Shown: positions 25,055 through 33,286 of the stretch, in pieces
How positions within the stretch are numbered: the first letter of the stretch is position 1
Layout of the letters: every line of letters starts with the position of its first letter
DNA from: AC-32 sp963728765
Lineage (GTDB): Bacteria > Actinomycetota > Thermoleophilia > Gaiellales > Gaiellaceae
Direction of reading: 5' to 3'
DNA: 64,000 bases
NCBI GenBank assembly: GCA_963728765.1
Contig: CAVSKX010000006.1
Location: 62,001-126,000, forward strand
The notes under the pieces: model-generated
Databases searched by the model: none
What the model was told of the DNA's origin: nothing
The model's input: only the letters and a program-made list of their open reading frames with translations
Program-made: the position numbers and the translations under genes

Positions 25055-25850
25055 GCGGAAACGGCTTGCGCGCCAGCGCGGGCAGCACCTGCGCCGTCAC
25101 CCAGACCGGCGTCGTCACGTAGCGCTTCGAGTAGCGGAAGCTGCCGTCGGACCGCCGCAGGCGCTGCAGGTAGGCGACCGCGCCGCGCGGAACCGGCTTC
25201 CGGGCGGCGACGAAGGCTTGAATCGCCCAGGCGGTCGACTGCGCATCCGAGCCGCGGCCCGGCGTGAGCTCGAAGCCGCCGTCGCGGTTCCGCAGCCGCA
25301 TCAGGTACGCGAGCGCGCGGCGGATCGGCGCGCCGTTCACGGCCGCCGCGCGCAGCGCCTGGATCGCCGCCGCGCTGTCGTTCGAGTCCGGCTGGCCGCC
25401 CGCGTACCAGCCCCAGCCGCCGTTTCGAGCCTGGTGGCGAAGAACGAAGCGGACGGCGGCACGCGGCGCCCGCTCACGCGCCTGCCGCAGCGCGAGGATC
25501 CCCCAGATCGTCGAGTTCATCGTCGGGCCGATGCGGCCGTTGTGGTGCTGCGCCGCACGGATCCGGGCCAGGAGCCGCACCGGCTTGCGGCCGAGCGCGG
25601 CCTCGGCCGTCGCGACGAGCTCGACGTCGGTGAGCTCCGGCAGCCCGCTCTCGTGCGAGGCGAGGTAGTCAAGCGCGTCGCCGGTCGAGGCCCCGGACGC
25701 GCGGAGGCCGAGCGCCGCCCAGGCGGTCAGCAGCGGTCCCGCCGAGCCGCCAGGCTCGGCGAAGCCGCCCGTCGGCGCCTGGTGTGACTGGAGGAACCCG
25801 ACCGGTGTCGCCGCGGCGAGCGCGGTTGCGATCAGCAGCCTCAGGCCCAC
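25020..25850 (-). CDS. Exported alpha/alpha-toroid protein (prenyltransferase/terpene-cyclase-like repeats), transcobalamin N-domain-like
   Basis: 276 residues from GTG 25850, which overlaps the S-component stop by 10 bp. A signal peptide (LRLLIATALAAATPV) is followed by about five repeats of the QW/prenyltransferase type, each with G-G-F/W or G-R/S and a helix ending A-I-Q-A-L: QAPTGGFAEPGG, HNGRIGPTMNST, NGGWGWYAGGQPDSND, DGGFELTPGRGSDAQ, DGSFRYSKRYVTT. This alpha/alpha-barrel fold is that of the N-terminal domain of transcobalamin and intrinsic factor. As last gene of a B12-riboswitch ECF operon that also encodes DUF4430 proteins (the other transcobalamin domain), it probably binds corrinoid outside the cell (inference). 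Confidence 0.75.
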   Translation of the reverse strand: MGLRLLIATALAAATPVGFLQSHQAPTGGFAEPGGSAGPLLTAWAALGLRASGASTGDALDYLASHESGLPELTDVELVATAEAALGRKPVRLLARIRAAQHHNGRIGPTMNSTIWGILALRQARERAPRAAVRFVLRHQARNGGWGWYAGGQPDSNDSAAAIQALRAAAVNGAPIRRALAYLMRLRNRDGGFELTPGRGSDAQSTAWAIQAFVAARKPVPRGAVAYLQRLRRSDGSFRYSKRYVTTPVWVTAQVLPALARKPFPLSVPSGTRGAR

Positions 25851-26515
25851 ACGACCACCGCTTTCAGGCGTCTCGCGTAGCGCTCTAACAAGCGCCGCAG
25901 CTCGGGCCCCACGGCCAGTGCCAGCACGAAGTTCCCGGTCGCGTGCGCGACGTCGAAGGAAAGCCCGCGCACCCACAGCGCCGCGAAGGCCTGCCAGGTG
26001 TGCGGGTAGAAGCTCAGCCACTCCCAGAAGTCCATGACGGCGTCGAACGCGAAGCCGAGCGCGAAGCAGGTCACCGCGAGCGGCACTCGCCGGCGCAGCA
26101 GGGGCGCGGCGAGGCCGCCGAGCAGGCCGCAGCCGCCCCACGCGAGCATCTGCCACGGGGTGTACGCGCCCTGGCCGAGATAGAAGTTCGAGACGAGCGC
26201 GGCGAGGGCGCCGACGGTCATCCCGGCGCGCGGGCCGAGCGCGACGCCGGCGACCACCGTCATCACCGTGACGGGCTGGACGTTGGGGATCGCGGCGAAC
26301 AGGACGCGCGCGGCCGCGGCGGCGGCGCCGAGGGTCGCGACCAGGACGAGCTCCTTGCTCGATCCCGGACCGCTCTCCAGCCACGCGCCGCCGGCAACGA
26401 TGAGCGAGCCGGCAACGAGCAGCAGCGCCAGCGCAGCGTGGTCGGGCGAGACCGCCGTCCACGCCGCCGCGCCGAGCGCGGCGACCAGCGCGCCGATCCC
26501 GGCGGCCCTAGGCAA
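25841..26515 (-). CDS. ECF transporter substrate-specific (S) component
   Basis: 224 residues from TTG 26515, overlapping the ATPase gene stop by 8 bp. About six membrane spans are visible. The segment ARVLFAAIPNVQPVTVMTVVAGVALGPRAGMTVGALAALVSNFYLGQGAYTPWQML is typical of S components of the CbrT/QueT-like group, and the A-x-x-x-A-like contact positions in span 1-3 are plausible. The B12 riboswitch on this operon predicts a corrinoid or cobalamin-related substrate. Confidence 0.82.
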   Translation of the reverse strand: MPRAAGIGALVAALGAAAWTAVSPDHAALALLLVAGSLIVAGGAWLESGPGSSKELVLVATLGAAAAAARVLFAAIPNVQPVTVMTVVAGVALGPRAGMTVGALAALVSNFYLGQGAYTPWQMLAWGGCGLLGGLAAPLLRRRVPLAVTCFALGFAFDAVMDFWEWLSFYPHTWQAFAALWVRGLSFDVAHATGNFVLALAVGPELRRLLERYARRLKAVVVWA

Positions 26516-27866
26516 CGGCTCTCTCCCGTTCCGGGACCGTCGAGACGTAGCGGTCGGCGACCTCGGAGGCGAAGACGAGGTCGTTGGTCACGACGAGGGT
26601 CGCGCGTTCCGGCGCCTGCGCTCGCAGGAGCGCGGCGAGCTCGTCCTTGCGCGGCGGGTCTACCCCGCGCGTCGGCTCGTCGAGCACGAGCAGGTCCGGC
26701 TCGGCGACCAGCACGGCTGCGAGCGCCAGCCGTTCGCGCTCGCCGCTCGAGAGGTCTCGCGGGTGCCGTTCCTCGAATCCGGCCAGGCCGACCGAGGCGA
26801 GGGCGCCGCGGGCACGCGCGAGGTCGCCGTCGACAGCCACCGCCACCTCCTCGTCGGCACGCTCGCGCACGAGGTAGCGGCCGGGATCCTGCGAGAGGTA
26901 GCAGGCTCGGCCGGAACGCTCGACGCGGCCCGCTCCCGGCTCGAGCAGCCCCGCGGCGAGCTTCGCCCGGGTGGTCTTCCCGGACCCGTTCGGCCCGACG
27001 AGCGCGACGATCTCGCCGCGCCCGACGCGGAGGCTCGCGTCCTGAACGACCGGCACCGCGCCGTAGGCGAACGACACGCGCTCGAGCGTGCAGACGGGCA
27101 CGCCGCTCGGCTCCGCCACCGGCAGCTCGGCGTCGCGCGGCCGCCAGGCGTCGGGCAGCTCGAAGCCGAGCCGCCCATCCTCGAGGAAGAGGACGCGGTC
27201 GCAAGCGTCGAGGACCCGCTCGGGGCGCTGCTCGGAGAGCAGAACCGCCGCCCCGCTCTCCCGCGCCAGCTCGATCGCGGCCGCGGCGCCTTCGGGATCG
27301 AGCTGTGACGTCGGCTCGTCGAGCAGCAGCAGCCGCGGCCGCAGCGCCAGCACCGACGCGAGGCAGACTCGCTGGAGCTCGCCGCCCGAAAGCTCGGCAA
27401 CCGGCCGCTCGGCAAGGTGCGCGACGCCGACCGCGGCCAGCGCCTCGAGGGCGCGCGGGCCGATCTCCACCGGAGGAGTGCCGAGGTTCTCGAGCCCGAA
27501 CGCAACCTCGTTCGCCACGCGCGTGAAGACCACCTGCTCCTCCGGATCCTGGAAGAGCGTGCCCACCGTTCCGGCCAGGTCGGCCGGGCGGCTGCGGCAC
27601 GTGTCGAGCCCGCCGACGCGTACGCGCCCGGAGAAGCGCCCGCCGTGAAAGTGCGGCACGAGCCCGGCGAGCGCGCGCAGCAGCGTCGACTTTCCGCCGC
27701 CGGACGGCCCGAGCAGTGCCACGACCTCGCCCGGCTGGAGCTCGAGCGACACGTCGCGCAGCGCCTGGTGCGCCTCCGGATAGGCATACGACAGGTGCTC
27801 GACGCGGGCTAGGAGGCTCTGTCGGGGCGGCACAGCCGTCGTCTCGTCAGAGTCTCCTACAGCCAC
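26508..27866 (-). CDS. Fused EcfA-EcfA' ATPase of an ECF transporter
   Basis: 452 residues from GTG 27866 (10-bp overlap with ecfT). Two complete ABC ATPase domains in one chain: domain 1 with Walker A GPSGGGKST, Q-loop, signature ELSGGELQR and Walker B LLLLDEPTSQLD; domain 2 with GPNGSGKTT, signature DLSSGERERLA and LLVLDEPTRGVD. Both ATP sites appear intact. Most ECF systems use two separate ATPases; a fusion is common in Actinobacteria. It powers the EcfT/S module at the membrane. Confidence 0.92.
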   Translation of the reverse strand: MAVGDSDETTAVPPRQSLLARVEHLSYAYPEAHQALRDVSLELQPGEVVALLGPSGGGKSTLLRALAGLVPHFHGGRFSGRVRVGGLDTCRSRPADLAGTVGTLFQDPEEQVVFTRVANEVAFGLENLGTPPVEIGPRALEALAAVGVAHLAERPVAELSGGELQRVCLASVLALRPRLLLLDEPTSQLDPEGAAAAIELARESGAAVLLSEQRPERVLDACDRVLFLEDGRLGFELPDAWRPRDAELPVAEPSGVPVCTLERVSFAYGAVPVVQDASLRVGRGEIVALVGPNGSGKTTRAKLAAGLLEPGAGRVERSGRACYLSQDPGRYLVRERADEEVAVAVDGDLARARGALASVGLAGFEERHPRDLSSGERERLALAAVLVAEPDLLVLDEPTRGVDPPRKDELAALLRAQAPERATLVVTNDLVFASEVADRYVSTVPERERAVA

Positions 27867-28555
27867 AAGGCTCCGATCGCGACGATCAGCACCGAGGCGG
27901 CGAGCGCGGCCCGCTCGGCGACACCCCACGACGCCTGCAGCGCACGCGTCGCGCCGGGGCGGCCGTAGCCGCGCGCCTCCATCGCCTCAGCGAGGTTCAG
28001 CGACCGCTCGAGCGACCCGGCCAGCAGCGGCACGAGCATGCGTCCGCGGCCGCGGACGCCCGTGACCTCCACCCCGCGCCCGCGCAGCGCCTCGATCAGG
28101 CCGGATGCGTCCCGCTCGAGCGTCGGCACGAGCCGCGTCGCCAGGGCGATCGCGAGCACCGAGCGCCGGGCGAAGCGCGCCGACTGCACGAGCCGGTCGT
28201 GGTCGAGCAGCAGCGCGTAGGCCGCGAACGCGAGGGCCACCGCCGTCAGCCGCAGCCCCTGGAAGAGCCCGTTGTGGAGCTCCTCGCGAGTCACGTCGAG
28301 CTGCCCGAGCACCGGCACCGTCGGCCCGCTCCAGATCACGTGCCACCCAACCGTCGCCACGAACGGCGTCACGACGAAGATCGCAAGTCCCGAGAGCAGC
28401 GCGCCGGCCAGGTACAGCTTCCGCCGCCCGCGCGGGCCGAACAGGCAGACGACGAACAGCACCGCGGCGATCACCGCGACCGAGGCCACGCGGTCGGCCA
28501 GCAGCGCGGCGGCCGCGAGCGCTGCGAGCAGCGCAGCGGCAGGAGCGGCGCTCAC
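27857..28555 (-). CDS. ecfT: EcfT transmembrane component of an ECF transporter
   Basis: 232 residues from GTG 28555, overlapping the DUF4430 gene stop in GTGA. It has four to five membrane spans and the cytoplasmic coupling helices with A-R-G-like motifs: RSVLAIALATRLVPTLERDASGLIEALRGRG and LNLAEAMEARGYGRPG, the second carrying the conserved ARG that contacts the ATPase. It connects the double ATPase with the S component. Confidence 0.92.
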   Translation of the reverse strand: MSAAPAAALLAALAAAALLADRVASVAVIAAVLFVVCLFGPRGRRKLYLAGALLSGLAIFVVTPFVATVGWHVIWSGPTVPVLGQLDVTREELHNGLFQGLRLTAVALAFAAYALLLDHDRLVQSARFARRSVLAIALATRLVPTLERDASGLIEALRGRGVEVTGVRGRGRMLVPLLAGSLERSLNLAEAMEARGYGRPGATRALQASWGVAERAALAASVLIVAIGALWL

Positions 28556-29241
28556 CCGCCCACCTCGTAGCGAAACCGGAACGGCCGCGCCCGCAGCAGC
28601 ACCTTCGGATCACCGGTAATCGACAGCCTCACAGGAGCTCCCGGCGAGGCAGGGCCCGAGAACTCGAGCCGCGCCGACGTTCGGCCCGGGGAGACCTCGA
28701 TCACGTTCACGTCACTCGCCACCATTCCGACGCCGGCCGGCGCGATCGTCGCGTGCAGCCGGCGCGCCAGCGCGCGCACGGAAGACTCGTCGGCCGTGAC
28801 GATGACCGTCCGCCGCCGCTTCCCGTCGTAGCCGTTCTGGAACGGCTGCGGGAACGCGCCGACGACGAGCGGGTCGTCCGCCGGGTTCCGCCACGTGCGG
28901 AAGTCCCACCAGGCGAGGTCGCCGGTCCCGAGCCGATACTCGGCCGCGCTGCGGTCGGCGAGGTAGCCGTTGACGTAGTAGAACCACGAGATGCGGCCGT
29001 GCTCCTCGAGCCCGTCGATCGCGCGCACGTAGCGGCCGCTGAACCGCGTCTTCACGTCGGCGACGCGGTCGAGTGCCTGCATGACGGATGTGCCGGCGGG
29101 AACGCTGGCGACGTGGAGCACGTGTGCACCGCTGTCGCGGGTGACCCAGAGCGTCGCGCGGCCGGCCGAGGTCGTCGTCGAGGAGGACGACCCGCAGCCG
29201 GCCAACACGATGGCCAGCGCCGCGACCGCGGCAACTCTCAC
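28552..29241 (-). CDS. DUF4430 lipoprotein (transcobalamin C-domain-like)
   Basis: 229 residues from GTG 29241, overlapping the upstream stop as GTGA. A lipobox VLAGC at about 12-16 is followed by a Ser/Thr linker. The DUF4430 beta-grasp-like domain covers about 27-115 (LWVTRDSGAHVLHVASVPAGTSVMQALDRVADVKTRF ... ISWFYYVNGYLADRSAAEYRLGTGDLAWWDF). A second C-terminal domain (about 120-229) ends ARPFRFRYEVGG. DUF4430 is the fold of the C-terminal domain of transcobalamin/intrinsic factor. As a surface lipoprotein in a riboswitch ECF operon it is a candidate corrinoid receptor. Confidence 0.8.
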   Translation of the reverse strand: MRVAAVAALAIVLAGCGSSSSTTTSAGRATLWVTRDSGAHVLHVASVPAGTSVMQALDRVADVKTRFSGRYVRAIDGLEEHGRISWFYYVNGYLADRSAAEYRLGTGDLAWWDFRTWRNPADDPLVVGAFPQPFQNGYDGKRRRTVIVTADESSVRALARRLHATIAPAGVGMVASDVNVIEVSPGRTSARLEFSGPASPGAPVRLSITGDPKVLLRARPFRFRYEVGG

Positions 29242-29837
29242 CGCAGGGCGTTCGACCGGACGGCGCCCTTGAGCGTCGCCGTCACGAGGCCGCGGTGCTT
29301 GCCCACGCACGCGGAGCCGCTGCGAGCGCGGACGTTGCGCCCGTCGACGTGTAGCCGGGCCCCGCGCGCCGCGGTCGTCTTGCCCGCGTCGTCCTGCGAG
29401 ACCACGCGGTAGCAGCCGCGCTTCGCGCCCGCACGCAGCGTGAGCGTCGTCGGCCCGCCCTTGGCTCCGAAGGTCGCCCAGTACCAGAGCACGTGGTCGC
29501 CGTCCTTCAGCTGCACGGCGTCGGCGCCGACCGGCGGCGAGACCCCGTTCACCTTGAAGACCCAGCCCGTCGACGCGCCGGCGACGTACCGGCCGATCTG
29601 GTCGACGTACGGGCCGAACGACGTCGCGGTGACGTGGTAGTAGAACTCGCCGGCCGCGCTGGCCGACTCGAGCGCGTCCAGGGCGTTCGTGCCCACCTGG
29701 AGCGAAGGCTCGGCGGAGCCGTAGATGGTGCGGGTCTTGCCCTCCACGCGCACGTGCACGCGCAGGGCGAACGCCGTGGGGACGACGAGAAGTGCGGCCA
29801 CGAGGGCAGCCACGAGGGTGCAGAGACGCCTTGGCAC
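29238..29837 (-). CDS. Exported DUF4430 protein, first gene of the B12-riboswitch operon
   Basis: 199 residues from GTG 29837 with AAGGAGG upstream. A signal peptide (LVAALVAALLVVPTAFA) is followed by a DUF4430 domain at about 25-120 (VRVEGKTRTIYGSAEPSLQVGTNALDALESASAAGEFYYHVT ... GWVFKVNGVSPPVGADAVQLKDGDHVLWYW). The tail contains a Cys pair (CYRVVSQ..., SACVGKH), perhaps a disulfide. No lipobox, so it may be soluble outside the membrane. With the lipoprotein and toroid protein it could form a separable transcobalamin-like binder (inference). Confidence 0.8.
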   Translation of the reverse strand: MPRRLCTLVAALVAALLVVPTAFALRVHVRVEGKTRTIYGSAEPSLQVGTNALDALESASAAGEFYYHVTATSFGPYVDQIGRYVAGASTGWVFKVNGVSPPVGADAVQLKDGDHVLWYWATFGAKGGPTTLTLRAGAKRGCYRVVSQDDAGKTTAARGARLHVDGRNVRARSGSACVGKHRGLVTATLKGAVRSNALR

Positions 29838-29872
29838 GAATCCTCCTTCCGCGAGGGGTTCGGGTTGGTGGC

Positions 29873-30030
29873 GGGCGGCAGGTCTTCTGACTCGGGGCTC
29901 CCTCTCGCGCCGCCTTCCCGGCCCTGCGGGCCAGTGGCACTTCGGCGCGGGAGCGTCTCCCCTCACAGCGGCGGGACCGTCCCGGACTCACACCGGGTTC
30001 CCTTACCGCTCGCCTATCGCGCCGGAGCCT
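29873..30030 (-). ncRNA. Cobalamin (B12) riboswitch
   Basis: The minus strand shows the hallmark pieces in order: AGGCTCCGG, GGTAAGGGAACCCGGTG followed by GAGTCCGGGACGG, CCCGCCGCTGTGA, then the B12 box GCCACTG (29938-29932), GGGAAGGCGG and GAGTCAGAAGACCTGCC. Its 3' end is ~36 nt before the GTG of the DUF4430 gene, whose AAGGAGG lies in between. No strong terminator is visible, so translational control is likely. It predicts repression by cobalamin and thus a corrinoid-related operon. Confidence 0.93.
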
Positions 30031-30042
30031 ACCATTGGCCTC

Positions 30043-30405
30043 GTGCGACTCCAACGCGCGCTCTGGCTGTGGGGGCCCGTCGTCCTGTGGGCCGCGGTGA
30101 TCTTCGCGCTCTCGGCGGTTCCGGACCTCGGAACCGGGCTCGGCGGCTGGGATGTCGTCCTGCGGAAGTGCGCCCACGCCTCCGAGTACGCGGTGCTGGC
30201 GCTGCTGCTCTACCGCGCGCTCGGCCGCGAGCTGGAGGCTTTCGTGGTCGGCTTCGCCTACGCGATCACGGACGAGGTGCACCAGGCGTTCGTGACCGGC
30301 CGCCACGCGTCGCCGTTCGACGTCGCGATGGACGCGGCAGGACTGGCGTTCGGCCTGCTCCTGCTGCATGCGGCAAGGCGGTCCGTACAATCGCAGCGTG
30401 GCTGA
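30043..30405 (+). CDS. VanZ-like membrane protein
   Basis: 120 residues from GTG 30043. Four membrane spans and the VanZ-like pattern are visible: WAAVIFALSAVP after span 1, LRKCAHASEYAVLALLLYRAL with the K-x-x-H-x-x-E/S-Y motif, and YAITDEVHQAFVTGRHASPFDVAMDAAGLAFG. The family is linked to teicoplanin resistance, phosphate or envelope functions, but its biochemical role is unclear. It is divergent from the riboswitch operon. Confidence 0.88.
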   Translation: MRLQRALWLWGPVVLWAAVIFALSAVPDLGTGLGGWDVVLRKCAHASEYAVLALLLYRALGRELEAFVVGFAYAITDEVHQAFVTGRHASPFDVAMDAAGLAFGLLLLHAARRSVQSQRG

Positions 30406-30622
30406 CGGCAAGGCCTTCGACGACCGGCAGTTCGACGCCGTGCTGGAGCGGCTGGACGCCCTGCGCGCCGAGCTGCAGCAACTGAACCGCCGGCTCGACC
30501 ATACCGAGGGGTACCTCGCCCTGGCGCAGGAGCTGCGGTCGCTGAACGAATCGCTGCAGGCGCTTGCCTATGCCGCCCTTGGCCAGCAGGGCCCGCAGGT
30601 GCGCCGCCGCCGGACGGGGTAA
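30398..30622 (+). CDS. Small coiled-coil protein at the head of the 109-bp repeat array
   Basis: 74 residues from GTG 30398, overlapping the VanZ gene by 8 bp. It is helical: FDAVLERLDALRAELQQLNRRLDHTEGYLALAQELRSLNESLQALA forms a probable coiled coil, and the C-terminus GQQGPQVRRRRTG is basic. The last 48 bases of the gene (from 30575) are the first part of the tandem repeat unit, so downstream copies duplicate its 3' end without its start. Function unknown. Confidence 0.6.
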   Translation: MADGKAFDDRQFDAVLERLDALRAELQQLNRRLDHTEGYLALAQELRSLNESLQALAYAALGQQGPQVRRRRTG

Positions 30623-31048
30623 AGACGGGCGCGCGGGCAAAGCCCGCCCGCCCTCTATGTCGGCATCGCAAGCGATGCCTCGCGCCCTTGGCCAGCAGGG
30701 CCCGCAGGTGCGCCGCCGCCGGACGGGGTAAAGACGGGCGCGCGGGCAAAGCCCGCCCGCCCTCTATGTCGGCATCGCAAGCGATGCCTCGCGCCCTTGG
30801 CCAGCAGGGCCCGCAGGTGCGCCGCCGCCGGACGGGGTAAAGACAGGCGCGCGGGCAAAGCCCGCCCGCCCTCTATGGCGGCATCGCAAGCGATGCCTCG
30901 CGCCCTTGGCCAGCAGGGCCCGCAGGTGCGCCGCCGCCGGACGGGGTAAAGACAGGCGCGCGGGCAAAGCCCGCCCGCCCTCTATGGCGGCATCGCAAGC
31001 GATCGCCCTTGGCCAGCAGGGCCCGCAGGTGCGCCGCCGCCGGACGGG
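30575..31048. repeat. Tandem array of a 109-bp unit (four copies plus a partial fifth)
   Basis: The unit start GCCCTTGGCCAGCAGG occurs at 30575, 30684, 30793, 30902 and 31005. The first spacings are 109 bp; the last is 103 because six bases are missing. Each full unit holds the last codons of the coiled-coil gene plus stop, then hairpin GCGGGC-AAA-GCCCGC, then hairpin GGCATCGC-AA-GCGATGCC. Copies differ by single substitutions. The fifth copy runs to 31048, one base before the stop codon of the next, minus-strand gene. The array accounts for the whole 30623-31048 gap. Confidence 0.93.
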
Positions 31049-32155
31049 CTAGCCGGTCAACTTGTAGATCCGGCCGAGCCGGGGCGAAGCGGCGTATAGC
31101 TCGCCGCGGGCGTCCTCGCCGAAGGTCGACAGCCCCGGCAGCACGTTCGCCTCGCGCCGCACGTCCGTTGCCCGACCTCCGCGGACGCGCATGCTCCAGA
31201 CCTCGCCCGTGTAGGCATCGCCGTAGACGTAGCGGCCGCGGGCGGCCGGGACTGCGCTGCCGCGGTAGACGAAGCCGCCGGTGACGAGGCACGCCTCGAG
31301 TGGGTCGTCCTCGCGGTGCGGGTGGACGAAGACCGGGAAAACGAGCTCCCCGTGCTGGTTCAGGCGCGTCTGCTTGAAGGACACGTCGCCCTCGTAGCGC
31401 GACCAGCCGTAGTTGGCGAGCCGGCCCAGCTTGGGGCGCGGCCGGAAGTCGAGCTCCTCCCAGCGGTGCTCACCGCGGTCGGCGAGGTAGAGGTCGCCGG
31501 TGGCCCGGTCGAACGAGAAGCGCCACGGAAAGCGCAGCCCGTAGCCGGCGACCTGCCACCGGGCCCCGCGCTTGTCGACGTTGATCCTCAGCAGCTTGGC
31601 GTTCCTCGCCGCGAGCTTCTGACCGCGATTCCCCGGGTCACCGGAGTTGCCGCCGTCGCCGATGCTGACCCACAGCCTTCCCTCGGGCCCGAACTGGAGC
31701 TGGCCGGCGCTGTGCCGGTCGTACGGCTGGCGGACGTACAGCAGCTCTCGCAGCCGGCGAACGGCGCGCGCACCGTCGGAGCGGTACTCGACCACGTGCG
31801 TGTCGCCGCGGGTGTCCGAGTAGGCCGCGTAGAAGCGGCGGTTCGCCGCGTAGCGCGGGTGGAACGCAAGCGAGAAGAGCCCCTGCTCCGGCCCGTTGCT
31901 GCCGACCAGCCGCTGGATGTCGAGGAACGGCTCGCCGCGAAGTCGGCCGCCGTTCAGGACACGCACGATTCCCCGTTTCTGCGCCACGTACAAACGGCCG
32001 GGCTCGCTCCGCGGCGCACCGATCCACCAGGCGCCGCGCACTCCCGAGGCGAACGGCTTGAAGCGAAGCGGGTCCCGGTCGGCCTTCGCGGCTGCGAGCG
32101 GCACCGCGACCGCGCAGGCTGCGAGCACCGCGGCGGCGACTCTCACGCCGCACAC
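31049..32155 (-). CDS. Soluble sugar-dehydrogenase-like six-bladed propeller (PQQ GDH-B/Asd family)
   Basis: 368 residues from GTG 32155 (GTG 32143 is possible), with a signal peptide ending near AAAKAD. Family blocks: EQGLFSLAFHPRYAANRRFY, GQLQFGPEGRLWVSIGDGG, AKLLRINVDKRG, YGLRFPWRFSFDRATGDLYLADRGEHRWEELDF, VTGGFVYRG and PGLSTFGEDARGELYAAS. These define the glucose/sorbosone dehydrogenase family, in which some members bind PQQ. The catalytic His of GDH-B and PQQ use here are not certain. A second homologue lies just upstream. Confidence 0.85.
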   Translation of the reverse strand: MCGVRVAAAVLAACAVAVPLAAAKADRDPLRFKPFASGVRGAWWIGAPRSEPGRLYVAQKRGIVRVLNGGRLRGEPFLDIQRLVGSNGPEQGLFSLAFHPRYAANRRFYAAYSDTRGDTHVVEYRSDGARAVRRLRELLYVRQPYDRHSAGQLQFGPEGRLWVSIGDGGNSGDPGNRGQKLAARNAKLLRINVDKRGARWQVAGYGLRFPWRFSFDRATGDLYLADRGEHRWEELDFRPRPKLGRLANYGWSRYEGDVSFKQTRLNQHGELVFPVFVHPHREDDPLEACLVTGGFVYRGSAVPAARGRYVYGDAYTGEVWSMRVRGGRATDVRREANVLPGLSTFGEDARGELYAASPRLGRIYKLTG

Positions 32156-32170
32156 GGTAGCGCGGAACCG

Positions 32171-33286
32171 CTAGGGGGAAAGCTTGTAGACGGTGCCGCG
32201 GTCGAGCGAGGTCGCGTAGATCTCGCCCTCCGCGTCCTCCCCGAACGAGGACAGGCCCGGAACCGTGAACGGCTCACGACGCGGCCCGGTGCGGAGCTTG
32301 CCGCCGCTCGAGCGCAGGCTCCAGATCGTTCCGTCGCAATAGTCGCCGTAGATGTAGTGGCCACGGAAGGACGGGATCGCTTTGCCGCGGTAGACGTAGC
32401 CGCCGGTGATCGAGCAGCCCTGCGAGTGGCTGTACGTGGCGATCGGGAAGACGAGCGTGCCGCGCGGGTTCACCCGTTGGCCCGAGGTGTAGCGCGAGCG
32501 GCCCTCCCAGACGCGCCAGCCGTAGTTGTTGAGCCCGCGCTGCTGGCGCGGCGTGCGCACGTCGACCTCCTCCCAGTCGCCCTGGCCGACGTCGCCGATG
32601 TAGAGGTTGCGCGTCGCGCGGTCCCAGGAGAAGCGCCACGGGTTCCGCAGTCCGTAGCCGGCGATCTGCCAGCGGGCGCCGCGCTTGTTGACGTTGATCC
32701 GCAGCAGCTTTCCAAGTCGGGAGCTCAGGCTCTGCGCGTGGTTGTGCGGGTCGCCGCCGGACCCGCCGTCGCCCGTGCCGGCGTAGAGGCGGCCGTCGGG
32801 GCCGAACTCCAGCTGGCCGCCGTCGTGGTTGCTGAACTCGCGGTGGTTGACTCGAAGCAGCGACTTGCCCGTCGAGGGGAGGCCGACGGTGCCGTTGGAG
32901 CGGAACTCGTAGACGCGCACGTCTCCGGTGGTGTCGTTGAAGTAGACGAAGAAGCGGTGGTTCTTCGCGTACCGCGGGTGGAACGCGACCGACAGCAGCC
33001 CCTGCTCGCCCCCGCTGCGGACGCGGCTGCGGATGTCGAGGAACGGCTGCGCTCGCAGCTTCCCGTTCACCACCACGCGGATCACGCCCGCCTGCTCGAC
33101 GACGTACAGCTTCCCGGGCTCGCCACGGGGTTGGGCGACGTAGACCGGTGAGTCCAGGCCGGAGACGAACGGGCGCATGCGGAGCTGCTCACGCTGCTGC
33201 GTGGCAGGCGAGGAGCTCTGGCCGCAGGCGGCGCCTGGCAGCGCCACCGCGACAAGCGCGGCGATGACCCCGAGCGCTCGTATCAA
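32171..33286 (-). CDS. Second soluble sugar-dehydrogenase-like propeller, probable lipoprotein
   Basis: 371 residues from TTG 33286, which overlaps the stop of the TrkA-type gene as TTGA. The leader IRALGVIAALVAVALPGAAC could be a lipobox. The same family blocks as the neighbour are present (EQGLLSVAFHPRYAKNHRFF, GGQLEFGPDGRLYAGTGDGG, LLRINVNKRG, YGLRNPWRFSWDRATRNLYIGDVGQGDWEEV, ITGGYVYRG, PGLSSFGEDAEGEIYATS), so the two are tandem paralogues of about 45% identity by eye. The overlap with a potassium-type regulator gene is probably co-transcription only. Confidence 0.85.
   Translation of the reverse strand: MIRALGVIAALVAVALPGAACGQSSSPATQQREQLRMRPFVSGLDSPVYVAQPRGEPGKLYVVEQAGVIRVVVNGKLRAQPFLDIRSRVRSGGEQGLLSVAFHPRYAKNHRFFVYFNDTTGDVRVYEFRSNGTVGLPSTGKSLLRVNHREFSNHDGGQLEFGPDGRLYAGTGDGGSGGDPHNHAQSLSSRLGKLLRINVNKRGARWQIAGYGLRNPWRFSWDRATRNLYIGDVGQGDWEEVDVRTPRQQRGLNNYGWRVWEGRSRYTSGQRVNPRGTLVFPIATYSHSQGCSITGGYVYRGKAIPSFRGHYIYGDYCDGTIWSLRSSGGKLRTGPRREPFTVPGLSSFGEDAEGEIYATSLDRGTVYKLSP

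Noticed and set aside
30655..30967. Several identical ~67-residue frames on the minus strand of the repeat array
   Set aside because: They arise only from the 109-bp tandem duplication; the composition (Arg/Ala/Gly-rich) and the absence of start signals argue against real proteins.
30575..31048. CRISPR array at the 109-bp repeats
   Set aside because: The whole unit repeats, so there are no unique spacers; no cas genes are nearby.
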